Shown: in pieces, positions 46,640 to 58,110 of the stretch
Position numbering within the stretch: position 1 is the stretch's first letter
Layout of the letters: each line of letters opens with the position of its first letter
From: Anaeramoeba flamelloides
Taxonomy: Eukaryota; Metamonada; Anaeramoebidae
NCBI GenBank assembly: GCA_027625915.1
Contig: JANTQA010000008.1
Span: 10,541,001-10,605,000 of the forward strand
Length of the DNA: 64,000 nucleotides
Reading direction: 5' to 3'
Program-made: the position numbers and the translations under genes
The notes under the pieces: generated by a model
Database searches by the model: none
Told to the model about the DNA's origin: nothing
Seen by the model: only the letters and a program-made list of their open reading frames with translations

Positions 46640-47200
46640 CAATCTAAAAAATAAAAAACCCAAAAAAAAGCAAAAAAAAAAAATGGAAAACATTTCTTTG
46701 AATTTATCAGGAAACAAAAATTAAATAAGAATTTTATTATTGGCCTTAAGAAGCTAGTAAATTTAAATTTATCTTTTAGTTAATTTAATAAAAAATTCAA
46801 AAAAAAATTAACACATCTTAACATTTCAAAACAAAGTATAAATCTGATTACTATAAAAACACAATTACTTTTAATACTATTTTCAGAAATGAATAATGGT
46901 TTTTTAATAGTTTGATCCACATTTTTCTCATTTTTGAAAACTTTAAACCCAAATTGTATTATTGAATTATTCCAAAAAAAAATATTTTCTTGAAAGAAGA
47001 AAGGAGTCATATGGTCTATGAAGGAAGTGGATAAAAATATACTTTAAAAAATGAAACCACTTAGTTTTAACATTACTTAGTATAAAAAATCTACTTAATT
47101 TCAAAAAAAAAAATACAAGAATTGTTCTTTGAATCAAGAAATTATATTTTTTCAAGTTTAAACCATTTTTTTCGTTTTATTGAATAAAGAAATAAGAGTA
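46640..47200 (-). mobile_element. Possible LINE fragment
   Basis: AATTGTTCTTTGAATCAAG..ATTATATTTTTTCAAG at about 47118 resembles 52832-52862 and 63632-63668, which lie in LINE-derived DNA. Boundaries and orientation are uncertain. Confidence 0.3.
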
Positions 47201-47486
47201 AAAAAAAAACAAACAATCAAATAAAAAATTCTCCCAAAATACATTTTTTAAAAATCTGTAAAAAATCAACTTACAATCTAAAGAAATAATTTTAAATTTG
47301 ATTATTTTTAATCAATAATAATAACCCATTCTTAATTATTTTCCCTTCAGTTATCAAAAATCCAAAGATTAAATATATCAATAGACTTAATAATTATTTC
47401 TCAATTTTGTAAAGATCTCAAAATAAATAAAACAAATTCAAGTTAATAATTTTAATAGCAAAAAAAGGAAAACATGTAATCTAATA

Positions 47487-47689
47487 CAGTCAGTTCTACT
47501 TTTAAAGCACAAACTTCAATGAAATTTAAGGCACAATAAAAATCTCAAATTAATATACAAAAAATTTGTAATTTTAGTAAAATAATTTACAATTTATTTT
47601 ACTAGAATCTGAATTTTTGCCTTAAATTAGAGATTTTTTTGTATCTTAATTTGGGTTGAAAGTTTTGGCATTAAAAATGGAACTGACTA
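47487..47689. mobile_element. CAGTCAG-family MITE
   Basis: TA|CAGTCAGTTCTACTTTTAA at the left; AAAAATGGAACTGACTA|TA at the right, 203 bp. More diverged than the 57.6 and 59.3 kb copies. Confidence 0.75.
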
Positions 47690-47854
47690 TAACCCATTTC
47701 AATCTAACATTTCTTTGTTGATAATCTAAATATTTGAAAAATAATATTCCTTAAGTGACTAATCTCTATTAAATTTTTTTACCTAAATTTAATAAAGATT
47801 GAGAAATTTTTTTACTAATTACTTAGATTTTAAAGCCCTGTTTATTTTCATATT

Positions 47855-49062
47855 AAACATATTTCTAGAAAAGGAATCCTTATTTAAAAATCGATTAAAT
47901 AAAAAAATAATAGTAACGAGTTCTTTAAGGGGGTAGAATTTTTTAAAAATAAAATAAAATCTTGTCAAGATCTAAAAAAAAATTTTTTGGTAATTTATGT
48001 TTCAACTTATGAAATGGATGAGTTAACCTTATTTAAACAGTCTATTAATTTGTGTCTCTTTTTTGCAATCCAAAATTTGCATGTTACCAATTTAACAGTT
48101 AAAAAAGTAACAAATTATAATTATTAAAAATTAAGTTAATTCTTGAAAATTCGAAAACATATTTTTTGTTTTATGTTTTAAAGTATTTATTTATAAAGAA
48201 AATTTTTTCTTTGGTTATTATTTTTAAATGATTAATATTTTAATTCGAATCTTAGCTAATAAAACTAATTGAAGTATAGGTGATTCAATAAATGGATATT
48301 CGGTAGAAGATTAACAAAATTTAATCAATTAAATTTAGATCTTTTCAGCAAAAAATTTATATTCTTTAATGTTTTGAAAAAAGTTGTTTCCTTTCCAAAA
48401 AATGAAAAAAAAATTTCAAAAAAATTTTTAATATTGAAGAATTTTTTTAACAAATTGTTTGGTCTTATTCACAAAAATCCTTATAAACATTCAAATCATT
48501 TTTATAAGCAAAAAAATGTTTTTGAATTTTGTGGATAAAATTACTTTAATCTCCAAATATCTTCAAGAAAATTTTATTTTGAAAAATCTAAAATTATCTT
48601 AGATCAAAAACACAATTTCTAGGTAAAAATTTTAAATGACTTTAAAACTTTAATTATTATAACTACTCTTCTTAAAAAAATATAATTATTGTATAATCGG
48701 CAAAATATATCTTTTTTTTTTTTTGGTTAACCAAAAGAATTATCTCAAAAAAGAAAAAAAATCTTTACCTTAATATTTATGGTTATAACAAATGCTATTT
48801 GTGGTGTAATAGTAATGAAAATAGTCTTAAAGAGGGTAAAATCTTTTGTTATATAATGTGAGAAAAAATGAATTTAAATGTTTTCTTTTCCAGAATAAAA
48901 GGAAAAAAACAATTGATATCATTAAAAAAATATTCTTTTATGGCTTAGTCGATCAGAATTTTTTGACATTTGTCATATACAAAATGTGTAAGTATAAAAT
49001 ATCACCAATAACATATTTTAAAAATCTGCCTTGTTGTGATAGAAGACTGATCCCTTAATCTT
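47855..49062 (+). repeat. Long dispersed repeat, inverted partner of 27830-29010
   Basis: Reads in the opposite direction to 27830-29010 with the same ordered landmarks. A 70-codon frame survives at 48846-49058 (ends CCDRRLIP); its start is not ATG and no family is recognised. The copies are 19 kb apart and flank the minisatellite region. Confidence 0.6.
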
Positions 49063-50282
49063 TTAAAATTCAACAAATTTAATAAATATTTGTGAATATT
49101 ATAGTTTTTAAATTTCTTTACATCTCCAAGAATTCAATATTTGATTTATTTTTTTAGATATTTTTAAAATAAGATTAACTCGTCAAGATTTTTTGTTCAT
49201 AAAAACTCTTAGAAATCTCTCTTAGTTAGATTACTTTAAAATTCAAATTTTTTGTAAATTTTTCTTTTTCTAATTTTGATCCAAAAATCCAAACAAAAAA
49301 AGGATCTCGATCTTTTTAACAGAAAATTTAATTGGAAAAATGACATCTTTTGAAAATGATAACTTATTATCTCTAAAGTTCATAAACCAATTTATATAAC
49401 GGGTTTTAGAGTAATTATTGACACAAGAATACAATTAAATCTTAGGAAAAAAAAAAATAAATAAAAGTTAATAATCTCTCTACAAAACAAAAGAAAATTG
49501 TAATACAAACCACTGGAAATAATTAATTTTGATGGCATTGTAATTGAAAAAAATCTTTACTCTCATTTCTCTTCAAAGTTAATACAAGTTAAAAAAAAAA
49601 ATTAAAAGTTTTGTTACTTAACAATTACAATTTATGTTTGGTAATTTTTACTTTATTTTATTTTTTGAACTTTTTATGCTCAACCTTTGAATAAAGCATT
49701 TTAGGAAGTCAAGTGTGAAGAAACTCTGCAAAATTAGTTATTCTTCAAAAGATTCATAACGAGGGACTGTTTGATAAATTACAGTTCTAGGATTTATCAA
49801 AAAGGGAAATTGAACGAAAAATTTTTTGAAATTTAATAGAATTTATCAGTATTTTCAAAAAGTACTTCTCAAATTCTTGTAAAGTGTGAAGTTTTATCTT
49901 TAAAAGTAATCTTCTGAATGGAAAAATAAATTACAGAAAATTTACTTTCATCTTTCCAAAAAATAAAGATATTCCAAGTCTCAAATAAATCTTTAAAGTT
50001 TCCAATTCCAAAAGGGGAATTCAAAAAACAAACATTGTTTAATATCATAAAGAGTTTAAATTTCAACACGATATCTTTAAAAATATTTGTGGAAAGTTGT
50101 TTGAAAAATTTGTTCAATTTATTTTTCAATTAAACCAATCACTTCAAAACCTTTAACAACACACTTTTTAAGAAACCGTTTTCAACTCTTGGGTATTTGT
50201 ATAACAAAGTGATTTATAAAATACAAAAAAGGAATTCGACAATTTTTTCATTTTTTGTAATTTGTTTTTTCAAAATAACAAA

Positions 50283-51518
50283 ATGTCCTTTCCAATTGAA
50301 TACCTTCCTGAACAAACAAAAGAATGGATTTTTTTATTGCACAAAAAGATTGAAATCTCTTCTGCACAATACATCTTGGTTTTTACCGAGCACAAAAACG
50401 AAAACAAGAGCCAAATCATTCTTATTACTTACAAACCGTTTAAAATCGAAGAAGGGGAAAGGGAGAAAGAAAAAGAACGAGAACAAGAACAAGAAAAAGA
50501 GGAATCGAAAAAAAGCACAACCAAAAAAAAAACATATTCGTGTGTTGTTGAAACAAAGATGACCAAAAAGAAAGTTGACTCTGTTTTTAAACAGATTGAA
50601 AACAACACCTCAGTTTTCGAATATAGCAAGGGTGAGGACAACTTTATATTATCACTTGGCCTACAAGATTTTCTTTTGGAAAAAAAACCATTACCTTATG
50701 TCGATCAATACTATGAAACATTAGCGATTGAAGAGAAATTTAAAGAATACGAGAACAAGATTGCGCAGCTGACAAATGAAAAAAAACAGATGCAAGTCGA
50801 GTTTGAAAAGAGAACAAAAGAACTGCAAGAAACGATCGAAGAATTAATGAACAAAAACAAAAAGCTTCTAATCGAGCTTGGTGATCCCAAAGAAAAAGAA
50901 AAAGAAAAAGAAAAAGTCACCGTCAATTTCCTTGAGGAATCAAAGATTCTTTTAAAGGAAAAGGAGAACCATCTCAAATATCGCACAAAGCTTCAAAAAT
51001 GGTTATTGGACGCAGGCTTTGATGCCAACTTAAAGCTTCGATACTCGACAAGGAAGCATGGCTGGAGCAATAGAGTGTTCCATAACAAATGTGATCGAAA
51101 AGGCAAATCACTCACACTCATCAAGCTGAAAAACGGATCCCTCTTTGGAGGATACGCTGACCATGAATGGTGGAGCCCACAGAGATCCGGAAGGTACTAT
51201 AACACACCAAATCAAAAATCGTTCATATTTTCTCTAAGATCCAAAAATAACAACAGAAAGCCTTTCATCTTTAAGAGGAGAATAACAAACAACTCTTACG
51301 ACTTAACATCAAACAGTAACTATGGCCCCATTTGGGGTGGCGGCAAGGGTTATGATTTGCTTCTCAATTTGGCAGACCAAGACAATTGCTTTTCGAGTCT
51401 GGGCTCTTGCTATTGGTCTGACTCTGCCAAATTGACCAAAAAAAATCACAGCAGTTTTTTGGCAGGAACTGACGATGGTTGGGAATTTGGCTCAATTGAA
51501 GTCTTTTGTGAGAAATAA
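50283..51518 (+). CDS. TLDc-domain protein with central coiled coil (single exon)
   Basis: 411 residues from the ATG at 50283 (AATAACAAAATG context); an upstream in-frame TTG at 50262 is not a credible start. Residues about 55-80 are a Glu/Lys/Gln low-complexity tract. Residues about 150-235 form a charged heptad-like coiled coil (EKFKEYENKIAQL...KELQETIEELM). The C-terminal 170 residues are a TLDc domain: LQKWLLDAGFDANLKLRYS, GWSNRVFHNKCDRKGKSLTL, IKLKNGSLFGGYADHEWW, KSFIFSL, then GPIWGGGKGYDLL and GWEFGSIEVF at the end. TLDc proteins in animals bind the V-ATPase and protect against oxidative stress; in amoeboid protists, TLDc plus coiled coil is a common expanded architecture of unknown role. 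No membrane segment. The N-terminal 50 residues match nothing I know. Single exon, unlike the neighbours. Confidence 0.88.
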   Translation: MSFPIEYLPEQTKEWIFLLHKKIEISSAQYILVFTEHKNENKSQIILITYKPFKIEEGEREKEKEREQEQEKEESKKSTTKKKTYSCVVETKMTKKKVDSVFKQIENNTSVFEYSKGEDNFILSLGLQDFLLEKKPLPYVDQYYETLAIEEKFKEYENKIAQLTNEKKQMQVEFEKRTKELQETIEELMNKNKKLLIELGDPKEKEKEKEKVTVNFLEESKILLKEKENHLKYRTKLQKWLLDAGFDANLKLRYSTRKHGWSNRVFHNKCDRKGKSLTLIKLKNGSLFGGYADHEWWSPQRSGRYYNTPNQKSFIFSLRSKNNNRKPFIFKRRITNNSYDLTSNSNYGPIWGGGKGYDLLLNLADQDNCFSSLGSCYWSDSAKLTKKNHSSFLAGTDDGWEFGSIEVFCEK

Positions 51519-51746
51519 GAAAATAATCTTAACATCATGCCTAACCAGTTTTATAGTTTGATGGTTTTATTCGCTAAAATTTTTTTTTTATCATTCAATC
51601 GGAATTAAAATTTACACTATTAAATTATGAAAAAAAAATTATATATAATAATAAAAACAAAAAAGTAAATAAAATTGTGGAAAAAAAAAATAAATTAAAA
51701 TAATTTATTAATAAATTCTAATTATAATAACATCTATACTTGGTCT

Positions 51747-51759
51747 TTATTTATTTATT

Positions 51760-51806
<47 letters not shown>
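51747..51806 (+). repeat. (TTTA)n then (TTA)n microsatellite
   Basis: TTTA repeated about five or six times passes directly into about twelve TTA units. Confidence 0.9.
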
Positions 51807-51823
51807 GGGTATTCTTAACGATA

Positions 51824-52289
51824 CACGGTCCAAACGAATCCTTCAGATACACTACAAATTCCACCCTTTCATTTTGGCTTAGTTGTTTACGATCTTTAAT
51901 CCAAAGATTAAAAAAATTTATTTTTGGAAAAAATTATGTTTATTGGAGTTTTTTTCGTTTTTTTTTATTTTATTCGACTTAAAAACTCACTTGCCGAGTT
52001 CTTAAAAATAGAACTAAGAAGATATTTATTTGGTTGGTTTTCCATTGAAGTCGGTTATTATTAATAATTTGGTCTAATAGCTCAGAAAATCCGATTATTT
52101 ACCATAAACCAATACTACTCTTTAATGAAAACTTTGATTCTATTTGAATACTCACTTTGTTATAACAAAAAAGAAATAAAAAACATTTTTCAAAATATTT
52201 AATTTAATCTAGTGATAAAAGATCGGAAACAACTAAGCCAAAATGAAATGTTGGAATTTATAATGTACTTGAAGAATTCGTTTGGAACG
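51824..52289. mobile_element. 466-bp inverted-repeat element, TA-flanked
   Basis: Left arm TA|CACGGTCCAAACGAATCC, TTTCATTTTGGCTTAG and TTGTTTACGATC; right arm inverted GATCGGAAACAAC, CTAAGCCAAAATGAAA and GAATTCGTTTGGAACG|TA. The arms match over about 90 bp. No transposase frame; the open frame across the left arm is incidental. Confidence 0.75.
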
Positions 52290-52299
52290 TACCACCTTA

Positions 52300-52960
52300 A
52301 ATATTACATTTTATCAATTTTTTTTTTGATTTAGAATTCTTTAATTTAAATTCCTTTTATTTGTTTGAAAATATTTATAAAATTGAGAAATTATAAAAAG
52401 TCTTTTTAAACTTTTAATCCTTGGGGTTATTACTAGCCCACTGAACAAATTAAGATTTGGTTATATATATTGATTTAAAATAATCAAATTAAAAAGTATT
52501 CCTTTGAGTTATAGTCAGTTTCACTTTTAAGTTACAAACTTTCAACGAAAATTAAGGAACAAAAAAAACTCAAATAAAGTCACATTTTTTGGATATTTTT
52601 TTTTACGTAATATATATTACTAGAATTCTTAGTTTGTGCCTTGATTTTTAATTTTTTTTTGTGCCTTAAATTTCGTAGAAAATTTGTGTCTGAAAAGTGG
52701 AACTGAATGTATAGGTTAGATTTTTCCAGGTTTTTTAAAAAAAATTATGGGAGATTTTTTAATTTGATGATTTGGTTTTGTTCTTGTGGTTTTTTTATTT
52801 AATAAAAATAAATAATTGTTTTGAACTGTTTTTTGAATCATTAAGATTATATTTTTTCAAGTTTAAAAGAATTATTGCAATTTTTTTGAAATTAAGTTGT
52901 TTTTTTATACTGAGGTTATTTCAAAACCTAGGGTTTTCATTTTAAATGGTATTTTTTGTA
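52300..52960 (-). mobile_element. LINE-derived relic carrying a MITE
   Basis: ACTTTTAATCC..GGGTTATTA..AACAAATTAAGATTTGGTTAT (52410-52465) and TTGAACTGTTTTTTGAATCA (about 52820) match 63410-63465 and 63627-63650 in the same order and orientation. A CAGTCAG MITE (52512-52709) has inserted between them. Confidence 0.45.
52512..52709. mobile_element. CAGTCAG-family MITE inside LINE relic
   Basis: TAGTCAGTTTCACTTTTAAG at the left and AAAAGTGGAACTGAATG|TA at the right, 198 bp, arms moderately diverged. Confidence 0.8.
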
Positions 52961-53538
52961 CACCTACTATTTGTTGAAAAATAAATGAAACACAATTTTC
53001 ATTCAGCTTTCTAAAAAAAGAATTTTTAGGAAAAAATAAAAATATCAAATTTTTAATACGTAAAATTAGTGAAAATTATTAATTTCCCTTTTTAATTGGG
53101 ACTTTGGGTGGTGGTTTATTTTAATTCTTTAATAGATTGTTTTGTAAATCTGAATGAAAATATTGATCATTCTATTTTACAGTTAACAGTATTTTACAGA
53201 CAAAAAGGTTCCCTTCTTCTTTCAAAGAAAACAATTTTTTTTTTTTAAGAAGTCGGTAATATGTTGAGTTTTAAACTTTTCAAAAATGAGAAAAATGGAC
53301 TCACACTTTATAAAACAATAATTCCATTTCTAAAAAGAGTTTGATAGTAAATGTGGTCTTATAGTTCTCAGATTGTTACTTCATTTTTCAATTCAAAGTG
53401 ATCTAAAATATATTTGAATTTGCTTTAAGAATTTTTTAGAAGATTGTTTGTCTGTTTACAAGTCTCTTAAAACAGAAAGAAAAAAAAACTAACAAATTCA
53501 TTTTTTTCATTTATATCTCTTTATTAAATTTTCAAAAA

Positions 53539-54733
53539 ATGGGTAAAAGAGTAAGAACTCAACGTAAAGGAAGTGGAACTGTATTTAGAGCACACACACA
53601 CCATAGAAAGGGTGCTGCCAAACTTAGATCATTAGACAGAGTTGAAAAAAGAGGTTATATTCGAGGTGTAGTCCACAACATTATTCATGATCCAGGTAGA
53701 TCTGCACCACTTGCTGTTGTTCATTTCAAAAGTGTTCTTGGAAACAAAAAACAAAAAGAACTTTTCATTGCTACAGAAGGAATGTACTCTGGCCAATTTA
53801 TTTTCTGTGGAAAAACTGGTATGTCTATTTTTCTTTTTTTTTTTTTTAATTATCCTTACTTTGCTTTTTTTTTTTTTTTTTTTTTCATTTTATTTTTGTT
53901 TTGTTTTTCTTTTTTTTCATTTTGCTTGTGTTTTGTTCACAAAAAAATACAAACTATAATACAAAAATTACCGATTACAATTGACTAAAAATTTAATTTG
54001 CTTCTATCAAACTTGTTTCAAAAAAAATAAAAAAAAAATAAAAAAACAAAATTTCAAATAAATTGTTTCTTATTATTTTCAAAAATAATAAAGCTCGTCT
54101 TGAACCAGGTAACACGTTACCAATTGGTGTATTACCAGAAGGTACTATTATCTGTAATGTAGAAGGAAGAATGGGAGACAGAGGTAAAATTGCAAGATGT
54201 TCAGGAAACTATGCAACTGTCATTGGACACAAACCTGAAGAAGGAAAAACCAGAATCAGACTCCCATCTGGAACAAAAAAATTTGTTTCCTCAAAGGCTA
54301 GATCCACAATCGGAATTGTTGCTGGTGGAGGAAGAGTTGACAAACCTTTACTTAAAGCAGGAAGAGCTTATTTCAAAAACAAAGCTAAGAAAAATAGATG
54401 GCCAGTAGTTAGAGGTGTTGCTAAAAATGTAAACTCTTTTTTTCATTTTCTTTTCTTTTTCTTCTTCTTTTGACCATTTGATTTCAGTCATGGTTTGTTT
54501 CTATTTCAAAAATCGGACATTAAATAATCTCTTATTTTAAATAATAACCTTTCTTAATTTGTTTTACTTTTATTAAATCTGAACAGCCTGTCGAACATCC
54601 ACATGGTGGTGGTAATCATCAACATATCGGTCACCCATCAACTATCAGTAGATTTGCATCCATTGGTCAAAAAGTTGGTTTAATTTCTGCTAGAAGAACA
54701 GGTAGAAGATCTGGAGCTTCAAAAAAAAAATAA
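53539..54733 (+). CDS. RPL8: Large-subunit ribosomal protein uL2 (RPL8), 3 exons
   Basis: Exons 53539-53818, 54094-54428 and 54587-54733 give 253 residues against about 257 in animals. Introns are 275 nt (GTATGT...AAG, phase 1) and 158 nt (GTAAAC...CAG, phase 0). uL2 lies by the peptidyl-transferase centre and is needed for subunit joining. The protein is highly conserved: [21 protein letters not shown] start, [17 protein letters not shown], the [21 protein letters not shown] core, [51 protein letters not shown] with the invariant histidine used in the peptidyl-transferase region, and [11 protein letters not shown] before a KKK end. The start is in TTTTCAAAAAATGGG. Its GC content stands out from its flanks, as expected for a highly expressed gene. 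Confidence 0.98.
53819..54093 (+). other. uL2 intron 1
   Basis: Donor GTATGT, a long T-rich half, then an A-rich half (AAAAAAAATAAAAAAAAAATA) and acceptor AATAATAAAG. As in Ras, the last bases before the acceptor are A-rich. Confidence 0.92.
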
Positions 54734-55597
54734 ATGTCTTCTATTCTTACAAAGTTATTAAATTATTCTTATTTGCTATTGATTGTTTTTTTTTTAATTT
54801 TTCTTTCTTTATTAATTGATTTTTTTGATATTCAATATAACAAAATAAAATTAATGAAAAGACGAAAAGAATTCACATAGATTTAGACCCAAAATAATAG
54901 TTTTGCTCATTTTTTTTTTTTTTTTTATTCTAATTTTAAATCAGAATGGGGGTTATCAACTGAAATCTTAATTAACAACATTAAAAACCACTTTTTAGTT
55001 TTTCAATTTCGACACAACAAGAATTGCACAATTCATACAAATACTTTCAAGACTTTTTCGAACTTTCAGACTGACAGTCTGTAAGATTTCAGTCTCTGAT
55101 ATTCTTTCATATTTTTTCAAATTTCAAAAACTTCATACAAGTTTTTTAAAGTCAAAAAAAAGGGTAAAAAATAATAATTAACAAAAGATATCTTTTGGAA
55201 TTTTAATAGAAAATATTGCAAGTTATTGAAAAGAAAAATAATTGTTAATTTTCAATCACCTGAAACTCTTTTTATCAAAACTGAAAAGTAGAAAGTTGTT
55301 TAAATGACATGTTTTTAAAAGTTTAGTTTGTTAAGACTTTTAAATTGTAAGTTATTGAATTGTGATCTAGTAATTCCTTTCAAAATTTGGAAAAATTTCA
55401 AAAAAACAAAAGTGTTGTGAAGTAAAAAAAGTGACCATAATTTTAGTGCATTCTTGTAGTGGAAATCTATGTTTATTTTGTTTAGAAAAATTATCAATCA
55501 TATTTTACCGCATTTTTTAGCTAAAGTTGAAGAAATTAAATTAACTTTTCAATAGTTATTTAGAACAGAAAATGTAAAAAATCTTAAAAAATTAGTA

Positions 55598-56073
55598 CTC
55601 TAGTCAAAATAAAGCATGCAAAAAAATATAATGCGTGTTTCAAAATAAAAAGCCTGTTTTTTTGTTATAGTTGACCAATACATTAACCAATCAAAGAAAC
55701 TAATAATAAACCCTAAAAAAATATGGTATTGGTCTCTTAAAGTTCTATTATTTAAAAAGAAATTCTAAAAATGAATGGATCAAATTGCAAAATGTATCTG
55801 AAAAAATATAATAAATTTTTAAGAAAATTTTCCATCAAAAAAACAAAAAATTTCAAAAAAATTGAGAATATTATGGAAAATTATCAACTATTTGTATGAA
55901 TAATTTATATTTTACTGAAAATAACCAGACGTTTACTTTCAAAATTGATTAGAACTTAGGTATACTATTTGGTAGTAGATTGGATGTTGCCTTGGTAAAA
56001 GAATAAAAAAAAACACGGATAATATTTTGAAACACGGATTATAGTCGTTGTGCATGCATTATTTTGATCACTG
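55598..56073. mobile_element. Tc1/mariner-like inverted-repeat relic, 476 bp
   Basis: The right end read inverted is TA|CAGTGATCAAAATAATGC with ATGCACAACGACTATAATCC and GTGTTTCAAAATATTATCC. The left end is TA|CTCTAGTCAAAATAAAGC, then ATGCAAAAAAATATAATGCG and TGTTTCAAAATA. Terminal repeats are about 55 bp. CAGTG starts and TA duplication are typical of Tc1/mariner. No transposase frame remains. Confidence 0.75.
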
Positions 56074-56599
56074 TATATTACAATTTATATTCTTATATTT
56101 TTACAATTTAATATCTTTGATACTTTTTTGATTTTAATTTTTTTTTTTTCGGTTCAATACTTGTTTTTTAAGGCAAAAAATTTTTTTTAATAATTCAAAA
56201 TTCCTTTTTTAAATTAATAGAAAATCCTATTTATCATTTTCCCCAAAGGTAATGGGACATTTATTATGACAAGGATCCAATTAAACGAGATAAACCAAAC
56301 TTTATTTCTCAACTTTTAAGAGATGAGTTATCATTTTGAAATGAGTTCATTTTTCCTAATTAAATTTTCAGTAAAATGGCCAGATCCTTTTTTTATTTGG
56401 ATTTTTACAAATCGAAAAATAAAAATAAAAATTTTCAAACTATTTTGTATAATTTAAAATCAGAACTTTTAGTAATTCCTGGTAGTTTATATGAATAAAT
56501 ATAATTTTATTTTAATCGGATTTTCAAAATACATAAAAAATAAGTCAAATATTGAAACCTTGAAGATCAGAAACCAATTGATCCTTAAGTTTATTTGCC

Positions 56600-57190
56600 A
56601 TAATTTATTCAATTTCTTGTTATTTTAAAAAAAGTATCAAAACCATTTTCAGGTCAAAGTAGTCCTGTTATATGGACTAAAATACAAGTGTTTAAAGGTT
56701 TAGTATCTATATCTGAAGAAAAATTTATTTTGGAAATTTCATAATGAAAATCATTTTCTGTATTTTTTCTCATTTTGCTTTTTTTTTTTTTTTGATTTTT
56801 TTTGAAATCTTATTTCTTTGAAAATTATTTTTTTTGTTGAAAGATCTATATTCGCTTGGTAAAAACGTGTTATTTCAATGTGACTGAAACGGTAAAAATG
56901 ATCGTAGAGAAATAATATTTATTTCCATTGGATTTTTATTTGATCTTCAATTGAAGAACAAAATGAACCTTTTTGGCTATCTCAATCGCGCACTAGGTAT
57001 TTGAATTTTACTATTTTTAAGAAAATTTATTGATTTCCAAGTTTTATTCCATACAATTACCAAAAATTCTTTATAGTGTCTTATTATTCTGAATTCTTAT
57101 TGGTTTTTCAAAGGTTAATTATACAAATAATCAATATTTGAAAAATTTTATTGGGTGCCTTTGACTAAAACAAAATTTGTTTTTTTTTAA
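56600..57190 (+). repeat. Dispersed repeat, copy shared with 1290-1860
   Basis: Landmarks ATCAAAACCATTTTCAGGTC, GAAGAAAAATTTATTTTGG, TTGGTAAAAACGTG, TGACTGAAACGGTAAAAATG, TTCCATTGGATTTTTATT and CCTTTGACTAAAACAAA follow the same order as at 1290-1860. Confidence 0.45.
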
Positions 57191-57199
57191 GTATACAAA

Positions 57200-58110
57200 G
57201 ATTATTTCTTAAAATGCTATCTAGGTATAGACCAATGTTGGGAATTTATTAATAAAGCACAATTTGGCTTTCGGATAATAATTTGATACCCACATTACAG
57301 TCTTAACTTTTTTAAATATTTTTAATATAATTAAATCAAATAATGAAAATGGGAACAATATAAACCCATTTTATAATGATCAATATAACTAAATGTTTTG
57401 ACCCAACCAATTAAAAATAATTAAATAACCAATTAAAACTTTTTTTATTAAAATATTACCAAGGTGAATTACTCAGTATATTACAAAAAGTTCCCTTATC
57501 ACAAATAATATTTACTCGTATCTCACATTCTCTTTTTCCAAATAATACTATTAACAAATAATTTTTAAATGTTTGCAGATGAAATAATTTCAATGATAAA
57601 AGGAATTATAAATCAAATTACTAAATGATTTTTATTAATATACAGTCAGTTTCACTTTTAAGGCATAAACTTTGAACGAAATTTAAGGCACAAAAAAAAT
57701 CTCAAATTAAGGCACAAAATTCAGATTCTAGTAAAAATAAATTGTAAAAAATGAAATTCCAAATTTTGTGCCTTAATTTGAGATTTTTTTGTGCCTTAAA
57801 TTTCGTTGAAAGTTTGTGCTTTAAAAGTGAAACTGACTGTATCAGATAATTGTTCAATTTCAATTTAAACTTGATAAATAAACAAAAGAATTTAGTCAAT
57901 ATTTATCTTGTATTAAATATCTGGGAATTTATTTCAAAACAATTTCACATTTCATACCTAGTTTGAAACAATCAAAAGAAAACTATAATAAATCTCAAAA
58001 ATTATTCAATAATAATTTACTCACAAATAATTTGAAAATTAGATGATTTAAATCTTTAATATTGTCTATTTAGCATGTAGGTTATAAATATATAATAATA
58101 AAATAGCAGC
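57200..58110 (+). mobile_element. LINE (non-LTR) reverse-transcriptase relic interrupted by a MITE
   Basis: Readable RT pieces occur in the expected order on the plus strand: LSRYRPMLGI (about 57220), AQFGFR (57257-57274), FIMINITKCFD (57371-57403, the palm A motif), MFADEII (57569-57589, the catalytic FADD equivalent with the second Asp replaced by Glu) and KYLGIYF..LKQSKENYN (about 57914-57990, thumb region). Stops and frame changes separate them, and spacing between the first two is too short, so parts are deleted. The CAGTCAG MITE at 57643-57839 lies between the catalytic and thumb motifs. Confidence 0.75.
57643..57839. mobile_element. CAGTCAG-family MITE inserted in LINE relic
   Basis: TA|CAGTCAGTTTCACTTTTAAG left, AAAAGTGAAACTGACTG|TA right, 197 bp. 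The arms are nearly perfect complements, one of the best preserved copies. Confidence 0.9.

Larger units (their letters stand above)
39160..50282. other. Intergenic, repeat rich, one hypothetical ORF
   Basis: Apart from the acidic ORF at 40129-40398, I see repeat copies only: a 1.2-kb CGCGAT-rich element, a LINE 3' end, a 537-bp element, two CAGTCAG MITEs and the second arm of the long inverted repeat. Frames at 41579-41809 and 42215-42508 are open but match nothing I know. Confidence 0.55.
51519..53538. other. Intergenic with microsatellite, MITE and LINE relic
   Basis: Contains a (TTTA)n-(TTA)n run, an inverted-repeat element, a LINE-derived stretch carrying a CAGTCAG MITE, and the AT-rich upstream region of uL2. 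No gene seen. Confidence 0.6.

Noticed and set aside
50262-50282. Longer N-terminus of the TLDc protein
   Set aside because: The frame extension starts with TTG; the ATG at 50283 has the usual CAAAATG context.
51740-51982. 80-codon frame
   Set aside because: It starts in a (TTA)n microsatellite and then lies in one arm of an inverted-repeat element.
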